Assembly: GCA_022574555.1 (NCBI GenBank)
Contig: JACZRV010000033.1
Coordinates: 1 to 32,018, forward strand
Length of the DNA stretch: 32,018 nucleotides
From: SAR324 cluster bacterium
GTDB taxonomy: Bacteria > SAR324 > JACQKK01
Direction of reading: 5' to 3'
This document shows, piece by piece, positions 17,176 through 26,300 of the stretch (position 1 is its first letter; each line of letters opens with the position of its first letter). The notes beneath the pieces are model-generated. The model saw only the letters and a list, made by a program, of their open reading frames with translations. It made no database searches and had not been told where the DNA came from. The translations under genes were made by a program, and so were the position numbers.

Positions 17176-17343
17176 GTGGACACGTTGCTTAGTCGATTGG
17201 GGTACGATGAAGTGACGCGCCGCCTTGTCGGCTGTTTAATTGAGATAGGTCACGATCGCCGGGGCCTGCCCAAACCGAAGCGCCGGCGGGGGAGCGCGTC
17301 TATTATCCCTTTCCCAATGGCAGCGGAAGGGGGTGAATCGTGA
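17176..17343 (+). CDS. Possible small ORF or gene remnant upstream of the 36-residue frame
   Basis: A plus-strand frame is open from about 17110 to TGA 17343. From GTG 17176 it would encode 55 residues with protein-like character: LLSRLGYDEVTRRLVGCLIEI, a basic linker (KPKRRR), then IIPFPMAAEGGES. No good ribosome site supports any start, so it may be the 3' end of a truncated gene. Its stop overlaps the next GTG (GTGA), as in real operons. Function unknown; low confidence. Confidence 0.3.
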   Translation: MDTLLSRLGYDEVTRRLVGCLIEIGHDRRGLPKPKRRRGSASIIPFPMAAEGGES

Positions 17344-17450
17344 ATTGCCGCGTTCTGGAAACCGACGTACCCCGTCTCTGGCGGGCCGCCGAAAAGTACG
17401 TGGCCTTGACCCTCCACTCCCTCACAGTCGAAAAAGCGGGTTTGTACTGA
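17340..17450 (+). CDS. Possible 36-residue protein just before a terminator
   Basis: GTG 17340 is preceded by GGAAGGGGG at about six bases, one of the better ribosome sites in the window, and overlaps the previous frame's stop (GTGA). The product includes LETDVPRLWRAAEKYVALTL and ends EKAGLY, consistent with a helical peptide. A strong intrinsic terminator begins 13 bases after the stop. The combination argues for a genuine short gene or the intact end of a decayed operon. No family recognised. Confidence 0.4.
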   Translation: MNCRVLETDVPRLWRAAEKYVALTLHSLTVEKAGLY

Positions 17451-17463
17451 CCCACTCGTCCGG

Positions 17464-17496
17464 CCCTGTCGCGCTTCGGTGCGGCAGGGTTTTTTT
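17464..17496 (+). terminator. Intrinsic terminator, plus strand
   Basis: CCCTGTCGC (17464-17472) pairs with GCGGCAGGG (17481-17489), nine pairs including one G-T, around an eight-base loop with a TTCG core. Seven T residues follow (17490-17496). It is a textbook rho-independent terminator on the plus strand, closing the small frames at 17176-17450. Confidence 0.85.
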
Positions 17497-17503
17497 GGTT
17501 CTA

Positions 17504-18025
17504 CTACAAACTTCCCCCGTCCCTTCTGGACGATTCCAAAGCGACTTCGCCAACTGCGCTTCTGTCACCCGGCTGGTCGAATTTTAGCGTTTCCATAAAC
17601 GTTCTCAGCCTGCCTTCTAGCATTAAATGAGGATACATAGCACAAAACCACCAACGGTACTGCGTCATATAAGGCGTCAACTCTCCGCCGAGCACATCAA
17701 AATATTCTATGCAATTCAGTATCACAGCGTCATTGGAAAACCCGGTTAATGGCTCGATAAAGGAGTTTGGGTCTCGATCCGCGTGCTTCAAAAAATTGGA
17801 TTTTTGCCGAACTTTAGACCGAAAGCACTCCAATTTTTCTGGGCGGATCATATCTTCCAATTGACTTAAAACGCCCTTCTTATCGGCCAAATCCTGCAAT
17901 ACTCCCAAGGCTGCCATTGCAATAGTGTGGATCGGCAATGGGTCCTTATCTAGAAACGTAAGATAGATCGCCATATCAAGATGACGCTGGGCCGCTTCCA
18001 TTTTGCTGATCAGATTATCTGCCAT
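17504..18025 (-). CDS. Conserved hypothetical protein
   Basis: A 173-residue soluble, mostly helical protein. The N-terminal half shows a pattern I associate with widespread uncharacterised proteins: AAQRHLDMAIYL, then DKDPLPIHTIAMAALGVLQDL, and later KSNFLKHADRDP with an N-F-x-K-H-A-D-x-D-P core. The alternating His residues (IHT, KHAD) could be functional but no metal site is proven. No signal peptide. Start ATG 18025 has only a weak ribosome site. Base composition is more AT-rich than its neighbours, which may point to transfer. It stands alone; function unknown. Confidence 0.7.
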   Translation of the reverse strand: MADNLISKMEAAQRHLDMAIYLTFLDKDPLPIHTIAMAALGVLQDLADKKGVLSQLEDMIRPEKLECFRSKVRQKSNFLKHADRDPNSFIEPLTGFSNDAVILNCIEYFDVLGGELTPYMTQYRWWFCAMYPHLMLEGRLRTFMETLKFDQPGDRSAVGEVALESSRRDGGSL

Positions 18026-18227
18026 ATCCCGAAATCCGCCTCAATGCCGCCCGCCGCCCGGTGGAAGGGGGTCGAATCTCTGTAACCGTCGCTGCGTAGA
18101 CCGTAGGCGCATCAACGCACGAATTTTCGCAATTAGAAAAATCCAGGGTGATTGCTATGTGATTGCTAGATGAGAATTCGTCCCGGTTCGACGACTGATC
18201 GTTATCTCGTAAATTACTGAATTATAA

Positions 18228-18314
18228 CGGAGAGGCTGGGATTCGAACCCAGGGGACGGTTGCCCGCCCAACAGATTTCGAGTCTGCCGCCTTCGACCTC
18301 TCGGCCACCTCTCC
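18228..18314 (-). tRNA. tRNA-Ser, anticodon CGA
   Basis: An 87-base minus-strand tRNA. The acceptor stem GGAGAGG (18314-18308) pairs with CCTCTCC, with discriminator G at 18228. The anticodon arm is CAGA-CTCGAAA-TCTG, giving CGA (reads UCG). A long variable arm (GGGCGGGCAACCGTCCC) marks a class II serine tRNA, and the T-arm GGGTTCGAATCCC is standard. The 3' CCA is not encoded. It lies 32 bases downstream of the slipin gene on the same strand. Confidence 0.97.
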
Positions 18315-18346
18315 TTATCTATTGTCAGCAGTGTGGAAACACCGTA

Positions 18347-19180
18347 TCAGCCGTCGGACGAATCTTCGGGCGCTTTGGTTGATTTTTCCTGCTGGGACAC
18401 TTCGACGTCGGAAACTTGCCGGTTTCGTTTTCGCATTCCCATCAGGTCGGAAATGAGATCGATGGGAATCGGGACGATGGTGGTGGTGTTATTGGGGCCG
18501 GTGATTTCGGTGAGGGTTTGCATGAAGCGCACCTGGATGGCGACGGGATCCTGGCTGATGATTTTCGCGGCGTTGAGCAGATACTGGGCAGCCTCCTCCT
18601 CGGCTTTGGCCATGATGACCTTGGCCCGGCGGTCCCGTTCCGCCTCGGCCTGGCGGGCCAGCACGCGCTGCATCTCCTTGGGGAGGTCCACGTCCTTCAG
18701 TTCCACGTTGGAAACCTTGATGCCCCACGGGCCGGTCTGAGCGTCCAGGATCTCCTGGAGTCGCTGGTTGATATGTTCGCGGGAGGCGAGCACATCGTCG
18801 AGCTCTACCTGCCCCAGCACCGAGCGCAAGGTGGTCTGGGCGAGCTGTCCGGTGGCGTAGAGGAAATCTTCCACCTCGATGATGGCCTTGATGGGGTCCA
18901 CGACGCGGAAATAGTTGACCGCGTTGACCTTCACCGAGACGTTGTCCTTGGTGATGATGTCCTGAGGCGGGATATCCAGCACCACCGTGCGCAGGCTGAC
19001 CCGGCGCATCTTATCCACCAGGGGGATCAGGAAGATCAGCCCGGGTCCCTTGACCCCGATGACGCGCCCTAGGCGGAAGATCACCCCTCGTTCGTATTCG
19101 GGCAGGATGCGGATCGCCGCGACGAGCACACCGAGGGCGATCACAAGCACGACTATGATGGCGGTCAAATTATCGAACAT
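18347..19180 (-). CDS. Slipin (SPFH/band 7, stomatin-like membrane protein)
   Basis: A 277-residue protein. An N-terminal membrane hairpin or helix (residues 5-25) precedes the SPFH domain: [54 protein letters not shown], then [16 protein letters not shown] coiled-coil region follows (about 175-215: [22 protein letters not shown]), with a short hydrophilic tail. Slipins form ring-like membrane scaffolds and are classically encoded next to NfeD-type proteases, as here (31 bases downstream of the nfeD-like gene). AAGGAGGTGACGC before ATG 19180 is an almost perfect ribosome site. Family call is firm. Confidence 0.95.
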   Translation of the reverse strand: MFDNLTAIIVVLVIALGVLVAAIRILPEYERGVIFRLGRVIGVKGPGLIFLIPLVDKMRRVSLRTVVLDIPPQDIITKDNVSVKVNAVNYFRVVDPIKAIIEVEDFLYATGQLAQTTLRSVLGQVELDDVLASREHINQRLQEILDAQTGPWGIKVSNVELKDVDLPKEMQRVLARQAEAERDRRAKVIMAKAEEEAAQYLLNAAKIISQDPVAIQVRFMQTLTEITGPNNTTTIVPIPIDLISDLMGMRKRNRQVSDVEVSQQEKSTKAPEDSSDG

Positions 19181-19211
19181 GCGTCACCTCCTTCTCGCTC
19201 GTATCTTAGGA

Positions 19212-20654
19212 TCAGGCCTCGGGAACCGCCGCCTCGGCGACCGAAGCCTCGGGCACGGGAACCACATTTAATTCCAGACCTTCGGCACTCTCGATCAGCA
19301 CCCTCCGGCCTGACGGCAGATCGTGTGCGGATTTGGCGATCCACAGCTCGCCATTGAGGAAAACCTTGCCCGGCTGCTCGGGCGAAATGGCCACGCGCAC
19401 CTCGGCCACGTGGCCCACGATGTTGGACTGAAACGACTTGGGGTCCATGCGAAAGCTTCTGATCAGCAATCTGCCGATGATCAGCGCGATCCCGCCGATT
19501 GTTGCGACCGCTCCAAAGATCAAGGGCGGCGATACCCTCAGATCCGTTACCGACTCATCCAGCAGAAACAGCGAGCCGATCAGCAGGCTGGCGATGCCTC
19601 CGAACCCCAGCAAGCCGAAACTGGGAATGAACGATTCGGCCACCAGCAGGGCGATACCCAGGATGACCAAGCCGAACGCGCCGTAGCTGATGGGCAGGGT
19701 CTGCATGGCGATCAGGGCCACGATGAGGGAAATCCCGCCCAGCACGCCCGGCAGGATCAGCCCCGGATTGGACATTTCAATGTAGAGACCCACCAGGCCC
19801 AGGATGAGCAGAAAATAGACCAGGTTGGGATTGCTCAACATGGACATGAAGCTTTGGCGGAAATTCATATCCTGGTGGATCAGCGGCCGCCCGGCTGTTT
19901 CCAGCCGCACCGATCTGTTTTCGTCGATGCGCACTTCGCGGCCATCAATATCTTTCACGAGTTGGGTCAGGTTGGGGCTGATGAGATCGATGACGTTCAA
20001 TTCCAGGGCTCGGTCTGCAGTGATCGATTTGGATTCCCGCACGGCCGAGATGGCCCATTCCGCGTTGCGTCCCCGCAATTCGGCGATGCCCTGGATAAAT
20101 GCCGAAGTGTCGTTGACAACTTTGTCGGCCATGACTTCATTGTCTCCGCCCATGCCGAACAAGGAGACGGGATGGGCCGCCCCCAAGTGGGTGGCGGGCG
20201 CCATCGCCGCGATGTGGGCGGCCATGGTGATCATCGTGCCTGCCGATGCGCCCCGCGCCCCGGACGGAGAGATATAGACCACCACTGGGACGTGGGTGTT
20301 GAGCAGGGCCTGGACGATGTCCCGCGTCGCTTCCAGCAGGCCCCCGGGCGTATCGAGCTGTATGATCAGGCATTCGGCGTCGTTGGCGGCGGCCCTCTCG
20401 ATGGCCTTGGTGATATACGACTGGGTGGCATGGGTGATCGCCTGATCCACAGTGATGACGTGCACCGCCCGGGGCGGGATCCGGTTCTGGCTCTGGGCAA
20501 CGTCGATCAGGGGCATCATGGCCAGGCCGATCATGCCGGCCGCGGCATATGCGACGATACGGCCACGACGTGCACGGTCGACGGCGTGAGCCCCTTTCTG
20601 CTGTCCGCCTCGGCGAAGGCGGCCGGATTTGCCATTCCATGCAGTCGGTATCAT
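19212..20654 (-). CDS. NfeD-family membrane-bound ClpP-class serine protease
   Basis: A 480-residue long-form NfeD (NfeD1b) protein. A membrane/signal segment (about 33-53) is followed by a ClpP-like protease domain with IIQLDTPGG (98-105), catalytic Ser137 in GASAGT and general-base Lys178 in ADKVVND, the Ser-Lys dyad known from archaeal stomatin proteases. Four to five membrane helices occupy about 270-385, and an OB-fold NfeD domain (about 400-470: GHVAEVRVAI, GKVFLNGELW) ends the protein. The partner slipin follows directly. ATG 20654 starts 4 bases after the stop of a broken membrane-protein frame, whose GGATGA may act as its weak ribosome site. Substrate: membrane proteins or slipin itself (inference from homologues). 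Confidence 0.94.
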   Translation of the reverse strand: MIPTAWNGKSGRLRRGGQQKGAHAVDRARRGRIVAYAAAGMIGLAMMPLIDVAQSQNRIPPRAVHVITVDQAITHATQSYITKAIERAAANDAECLIIQLDTPGGLLEATRDIVQALLNTHVPVVVYISPSGARGASAGTMITMAAHIAAMAPATHLGAAHPVSLFGMGGDNEVMADKVVNDTSAFIQGIAELRGRNAEWAISAVRESKSITADRALELNVIDLISPNLTQLVKDIDGREVRIDENRSVRLETAGRPLIHQDMNFRQSFMSMLSNPNLVYFLLILGLVGLYIEMSNPGLILPGVLGGISLIVALIAMQTLPISYGAFGLVILGIALLVAESFIPSFGLLGFGGIASLLIGSLFLLDESVTDLRVSPPLIFGAVATIGGIALIIGRLLIRSFRMDPKSFQSNIVGHVAEVRVAISPEQPGKVFLNGELWIAKSAHDLPSGRRVLIESAEGLELNVVPVPEASVAEAAVPEA

Positions 20655-20658
20655 CGGT

Positions 20659-21111
20659 TCATCCGCGGTTCATCATCACTGCCCCGATAACCATCAGAAC
20701 GCCTCCCCCGACTTTGACGAAGCTGACCGGACTCACCGGGGATTCCAACAGGGCGAAATGGGAAAGGATCATTGGCACATTAATTTGACTGGAAAACATT
20801 TGACTGGAAAATTGCAAAACGATCAGATTCGACGCGCCGATCCAAGGTATCAGGCAGGTGGTTCCTCCCGCCACGGCCGCGCTGTTGATTCCGGCGGTGT
20901 AACAGAACGAACCGCCGCTCTTCAGGGTCCCAAAGGCCCCGTATCCCATATCATCCAACATATCACGGATATTACGGCAAACGCGATCCTGTAAAAGATC
21001 AAGGTGGCCAGGGTGGACCCAGGCGGTGGGCGAATGCGCCATTGACCGGAATGTGTATTCCACACGGGTACTTTGACTTCAAAGCCCCCACCCCAGGGCC
21101 ATTAAATTCAT
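20659..21111 (-). pseudogene. Frameshifted remnant of a multi-helix membrane protein, perhaps DMT type
   Basis: The minus-strand frame ending at 20659 encodes hydrophobic sequence (TTCLIPWIGASNLIVLQF; INVPMILSHFALLESPVSP; VGGGVLMVIGAVMMN) like the last helices of small drug/metabolite transporters. Its first half is not protein-like. In another frame the same DNA upstream gives TLATLIFYRIAFAVISVICW, a clear membrane helix, with ATG 21111 near its start, so a frameshift probably lies between about 20900 and 20950. A tandem 15-base duplication (20783-20812) adds FSSQ twice. It was probably the first gene of the nfeD operon. Family assignment is tentative. Confidence 0.45.
20783..20812. repeat. 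Tandem 15-base duplication
   Basis: ATTTGACTGGAAAAC (20783-20797) is followed directly by ATTTGACTGGAAAAT (20798-20812). It lies in the broken membrane-protein frame and keeps that frame in phase. Confidence 0.9.
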
Positions 21112-21330
21112 GCAACGCTGAGATCGTCATCCGTCACCGATTCAATTATGACCACCGCTGATCTTTCGACCCCCGCGACCGGCATGTATATCCCCTGCTC
21201 CGCCGCGTCTCAAGGGTCATCGTTTGGGCGATCACAGGTCACGCCAACGGTGCCCGATCGGGCCGAAAGGGGACCCATCACCGGTTCGGCGTTGGGTATC
21301 CGTGCCCAGACTCCAGCATATCCGGAGGGA

Positions 21331-22386
21331 TCAGGCCGCCTTTTTTTCGCGGTAATCGAGTATCGTCGTGATCAGGCTTTTAACCAGGGTCGCCAAGGGA
21401 ATGGCAAAGAAGACGCCCCAAAGGCCCCACAGCCCGCCGAAAAAGAAGACTGCAAGGAGAATGGTCACCGGGTGCAGTTTGACGGCTTCGGAAAAGATGT
21501 AGGGAACGACGATGTTTCCGTCCACGAGTTGGATCACCGTATAGGCGATCATCACCCAGCCCAAATCCCATCCGAACCCCCATTGCAAATAGCCCAGGAT
21601 GAAGACGGGTATCGCCACGCCGATGGCGCCCACATAGGGAATGAGTACCGATATCCCCGATATGGCTCCCATCACCAGGGGATATCGAAAGCCCAGCAGG
21701 GCCAGAGCCAGCCAAGTCACCAGGCCCACGACGAGGATCTCCCAAATCTTGCCTCGAACGTAGTTCCCCATCTTTTCCACCATCTCCCGCCAAATCGGCT
21801 CCACCAGCTGCCGGTTTTTGGGCAGGCAGCGTGCAATGCCGCTCATCAAAGCCTCCTTGTCCTTGAGGAAGAAAAAGACGATCAGGGGTATGAGGAACAG
21901 ATAGACGAGCCATCCGGTAAAGCGGGGAATCCAGGTGATCGTTTGGGGCAGGATGACGTTCAGGCCCTCCTGCAACTGCTCGATCACAAAATTGAGCAAT
22001 TTCGACTTCTGATCGGGGGGCAGCAGACCGAAGGTGAGGTCGGGCAGGTCTTGCAGCATTTCCGCGATTTTGTCTGCCTGTCTCGGCAATTGGCTCGCCA
22101 ACTGAATCGTACGTTGAATCGCCACTTGCAAAGGCCCCAACAGGGCCACGGTGTAGACGATCAGGAAGCCCACGAAAACAGAGGCGACCGCCCACCTGCG
22201 TGAAAATCCCCGGCCCACGAGGCGGTTGACGACCTCATCGAGGTGAAAGGCCAAAATCAAGGCGATGCCGAACGGAGCGAGCTGGGGTCCGGCAAGATAG
22301 ATGATGCCGGCCATGGCCAGCAGCACGACGGCGAGGGTGATGAACTGGGGGTCGAGCAGGATATCCCGGAAACGGCGCTCGCTCAT
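21331..22386 (-). CDS. AI-2E family transporter (PerM/UPF0118)
   Basis: A 351-residue inner-membrane protein with the family's eight-helix pattern: two helices at the N-terminus (about 14-45), one near 63-85, a long amphipathic soluble section (about 86-150), then helices from about 155, including LVYLFLIPLIVFFFLKDKEAL. The C-terminal signature covers SGISVLIPYVGAIGVAIPV, then VDGNIVVPYIFSEAVKLHP and GLWGLWGVFFAIPLATLVK. Members include TqsA (AI-2 export) and Na+/H+ antiporters, so the substrate cannot be inferred. ATG 22386 starts 64 bases after scpA on the same strand. Confidence 0.93.
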   Translation of the reverse strand: MSERRFRDILLDPQFITLAVVLLAMAGIIYLAGPQLAPFGIALILAFHLDEVVNRLVGRGFSRRWAVASVFVGFLIVYTVALLGPLQVAIQRTIQLASQLPRQADKIAEMLQDLPDLTFGLLPPDQKSKLLNFVIEQLQEGLNVILPQTITWIPRFTGWLVYLFLIPLIVFFFLKDKEALMSGIARCLPKNRQLVEPIWREMVEKMGNYVRGKIWEILVVGLVTWLALALLGFRYPLVMGAISGISVLIPYVGAIGVAIPVFILGYLQWGFGWDLGWVMIAYTVIQLVDGNIVVPYIFSEAVKLHPVTILLAVFFFGGLWGLWGVFFAIPLATLVKSLITTILDYREKKAA

Positions 22387-22450
22387 CTTGATCGTTGTCC
22401 GATTCGTCCGTCGCCGGCAGCTGGTAGTGTCAAGCCGACCGGACTGGATC

Positions 22451-23314
22451 TCAAGAGGATGGCCCTTCCGCCACCGGACTCAGGTCTGGCGTACTGGTCA
22501 GTGCCGCCATGACGGTCTCTTTCCAGACTGTGGATGAACCGGCAAAGTGCTCGGTCGCGCCGCAAACGATCTCTCCACCCGGGACGGTCTGCGTGACCCG
22601 GATCGCCCTAAGCCGCACCAATTCGAGGATCGCGATGAAAATCAGCACCAGTTCACGGCGCCCGGCATGGCTGTCGAACAGGTCGCGGAAGGCGACGGTG
22701 CGGTTGTCTTTGAAGTGATTGAGCAACCCCTCGATGCAGTCTTCAATCCGTTCCACTTCGGGGACGATTTCCAGTACCGGGTCCGGCTTCGCCCGTTCCA
22801 AAACCCCCCGAAACGCCTCGATGAGCTGGTAGAGAGAAACGCCTTCGATCTCGGCACCCGCATCGCTCTCTGCGGTGTCGTCCTCCCCCACCATGCGCCC
22901 GGCCTGCCGGGCGAAGCGGTCGCGGCCCAGTATGTCCAAGCCGGCGAGCTGTGACGCGGTATCCTTGATGTGCTGGTATTCGCGAAGCTGTTCCATCAAC
23001 TTTGCCTCGTCATCCACGGGCTCAGCATCATCGTCGGCCAGGTGCGGGGGCAGCAGGTTTTTCGATTTGATCCAGACGAGAGTGGCGGCGATCGAGAGAA
23101 ACTCCCCGGCCGAATCCAGGTTCAGCGACTCCATCTGATCCAGGCAGGCCAGGTACGGCTCGGTGATCTCGGCGAGCTGCAGGTCGTTGATATCCATCTC
23201 GTGCTTGCGCACCAAATGGAGCAGCAGATCGAGGGGGCCGTCAAACGTGGGCAGCTTGACGTGAAGCAGGCCGTTATCGTTCTCTGGGTATGGGGTGGTC
23301 CCGGATGGTTTCAT
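22451..23314 (-). CDS. scpA: Segregation and condensation protein A (kleisin)
   Basis: A 287-residue ScpA, the kleisin subunit that bridges SMC heads in the bacterial condensin. Signature segments are FDGPLDLLLHLVRKHEMDINDL (24-45), EFLSIAATLVWIKSKNLLP, the acidic middle linker, and a C-terminal winged helix (FRDLFDSHAGRRELVLIFIAILEL, then LVRLRAIRV). GGAAG five bases before ATG 23314 supports this start over ATG 23326 or the long open frame into the secretin gene. It lies 28 bases after the secretin stop. scpB, often the next gene, is not in this window: an AI-2E permease occupies that place. Confidence 0.95.
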   Translation of the reverse strand: MKPSGTTPYPENDNGLLHVKLPTFDGPLDLLLHLVRKHEMDINDLQLAEITEPYLACLDQMESLNLDSAGEFLSIAATLVWIKSKNLLPPHLADDDAEPVDDEAKLMEQLREYQHIKDTASQLAGLDILGRDRFARQAGRMVGEDDTAESDAGAEIEGVSLYQLIEAFRGVLERAKPDPVLEIVPEVERIEDCIEGLLNHFKDNRTVAFRDLFDSHAGRRELVLIFIAILELVRLRAIRVTQTVPGGEIVCGATEHFAGSSTVWKETVMAALTSTPDLSPVAEGPSS

Positions 23315-23342
23315 AGGGTCTTCCATGGACGCGGGGTGCGGC

Positions 23343-26300
23343 CTACTCCGCGAACTCCGGTTCTTCTGCGGATTGGGATTCTTCGTCGGCCGGCAGATCT
23401 TCCTCGGGGGGAGTATACTTCCGTTCGGGCGCGAGTTCAAAGTCTTCGCGCAACATCTGCTCGGTGTCGGTCCTCACTTCCTTGGCTCCCTCGTAGCGGT
23501 ATTGCGCTCCCCGGGTCACATTGATCAGGTCCTCGCGGGTATTGATGATGTGGGGCCGCAGAAATACGATCAGGTTGGTCTTACGCACCTCCTCGCTACG
23601 CGACTTGAAGAACCACCCCAACACCGGAATATCGCCCAAGCACGGCACCTTGGTCACCGTCAAAATCTCTTGGTCCTGAATCAAGCCACCGATGGCTATC
23701 GTGGCCCCGTTGTCGATCAATACCTTGGTCTTGATCGTGCGCTTGAGGGTGGTAATCGCCGTCTGGTCCCCGCCTGTGACTACTTGGCGTGCGGCCACGC
23801 TGCTCGATTCCTGGTCGATGGTCAGCAATACCTTGTCCGTGCCGGTGATCTGGGGCGTAATTTTGAGGATGATCCCCACGTCCTTGAATTCGAACTCGGT
23901 GGTTGTTAGATTATTGACGTCTCGCACGACCTTGGACGATACAGGGATCACCTGGGTGACGTTTATCTCGGCCTCCTCGTTATCCAGGGTCAATATTTGC
24001 GGGTTGGCCAGAATGTTGAGGTCCTGATCCTGGCGGGTCGCCTGGATGAAGGCGCTGAACGACACGAATGACTGTCCCTGAAATTGGATCTGATCGCCGA
24101 CGATTCCCAGCACGGCGCCCTGGCCACCCGCCAGCGATCCTTCCAGATCCTGTGGCGTCGCATTGGGAAACCCGCCGCCAATCACGGCATCGCCGACCTT
24201 CGTGTTGGCCTGCCAATTGATCCCCAGGGTGAGGCTTTTCTCAAGGGTGACCTCCATGATCAACATTTCGACGAAGACCTGCTTCCGCCGCACGTCGAGC
24301 GCGGCGACGATTTCGTCCATGGTGGCGATAATTTCCGGGGGGCCAAACACGATCACCGTGTTCGTGGCCTTGTCGGCGGATATGGTCAGCCCGGCCGGGG
24401 TCGTACCCTTCGTTGTGGAGGTTCGAGTTTGCGGTTGCGTGCCGGTTTCCTCGGCGCCTTTCTTGACGTCTAGCAGCACCGCGGCCAGGTCCTCTGCCGA
24501 AGCGTGCTCGAGCCGGTAGATCTTAAACGTGCTCGGCTGGATCCGTTCGGGGATATCCAGGGCGGCGACCAGGCTGTCCATGGTTTCGATCAACTGCGGA
24601 GAGCCGAACACGATCAGCGTATTGGTGGGCTCATCGGCGGTGACCAGCGTGACGGTCTTGCCGGCGGTGGGTTTCCCACCCTTCGCCCCGGCACCCGGCG
24701 TGCGATCCGCCACGATTTTCACGTCCTGTAAGATGGTCGCCAGCTCTTTGGCCGATGCATATTGGAGCTTGTAGAATTTGAAAAATGCCTCCTCGGCCCG
24801 TCCCGGAATATCGAGTGCCGCAACGATTTGGTCGAAAATTTCGATCATTTCCGGCGGCGCGAATACGATCAGTGAATTGGTCGATTTATCCGCGGTAATC
24901 AGCAGAATCTTTTGCTCGCCGACAGCAGCGCGCGATTTGGGATCCCGTTTGCCGTCGCCCGGCGCCGTTTTGATTTCCTTGAGGATGCCGGCCAGTTCCT
25001 CGGCGGAGGAATACTTCAATTTGTAGACTTTGAAATCCACCCCTTCTACGCGTCCGGCCACGTCCAAAACCTCGACCAGCCGGTCGAAGGTGTTCATGAC
25101 CTCCGAGGGGGCGAACACGATCACGGAGTTGGTGGGCCGGTCCGCGATCACGACGATTTCGACCGGCCGCGTCGTGGCGGCCTCCTTGGCCTTGGAAACG
25201 CCCTTTACGGCCGTGCCCTGACGGACCTGTTGGAATATTTTCGCCATCTCCGCCGCGGAGGCGTAACGGAGTTGGTAGATCTTGAAATCGGCGGGTTCCG
25301 CGCGACCCGGAACGTCCAATTCGGCGACAATCTGGTCGAAGGTCTCGATCACTTCCGCGGGGGCGAAGACGATGAGGGAATTGGTGGCGCGGTCGGCAGT
25401 TATCACGACGGCCTGTCGTTGACCAGGGGCCGGCTGGGCTTTCTTTTGCGCGCGAGCCGCGGGTGCGCTCGTGGCCCGGTTCACGTCGCTTAATATCTTG
25501 GCCAGGTTGGTCGCCTCAGCATACTGCAAGCGGTAGATCTTGAAATCGGCGGGTACCGCGCGACCGGGTACATCGAGTTCTTTCACCAGCAAGTCGAATG
25601 TCTCGATCATCTCCGGTGGGGCGAAGACGATGAGCGAGTTGGTGGGCCGGTCTGCCGTGATGACGACATTAGCTGCCAAGGTGGCCGCAGCATTTTTTTT
25701 TCCGGCTCTGGCCGGAGGGGTGGGGGCACTCCGTTTTACTTCCCCCAATATTTTGGCGAGATCCGCCGCCTGGGCGTATTGCAGCCGGTAGATCTTGAAC
25801 CCGCTGTACGCCACCGCTCCCGGGATATCCAGGGCCTCGATCAGCTTTCGAAATTGGGTGATGTCTCCCGGATCGGCGGAAATCACCAAGGAATTGGTGC
25901 GTTCTTCGGCGACGATGATCGATTTCCGTGCGCCCGCAGGTGCCTGCTTGCCACGTGCGGGCTTGGCCGACCTGACTTCCTTGGCCAGCGACGTAAGAAG
26001 CGGCGCGAGTTTTTTGGCCGAGGCGTATTTCAATGGAATGACCACCAGGTCGGCTTCGCCAGGCTCGACATCCATGAATTCGATGATTTTCTGCACCCGG
26101 CGCAGATTTTCCTCGATATCGGAGAGAATCAGGGCATTAGCGGGGGCATAGGCCGCCACCGCCGCGGTCTTGGACATCAACGGGGCCAGCGCCGCCAGCA
26201 ACGCGGCCGGGTCTGCGTACTTGAGAACAAAGATGCGGGTTACGAAGACATTTCCGCCCCGGGCCGCATCCGGATCGGGATTGATCGGTGTCGGTTGGCG

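Noticed and set aside
17464..17496. Terminator for the minus-strand gene ending at 17504
   Set aside because: The T-run is on the plus-strand side only; read from the minus strand the A-run precedes the stem.
19323..20690. 455-codon plus-strand frame opposite the nfeD-like gene
   Set aside because: It is rich in Asp, Gln, His and Gly with no family character and lies exactly opposite a well-identified protease gene, a typical antisense shadow in GC-rich DNA.
21148..22203. 351-codon plus-strand frame opposite the AI-2E permease
   Set aside because: His/Gln/Asp-rich antisense shadow of a membrane-protein gene; no ribosome site.
23315..23440. 42-codon extension of ScpA into the secretin gene
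   Set aside because: It overlaps the secretin C-terminus, has low-complexity content and no ribosome site; ATG 23314 is supported by GGAAG.
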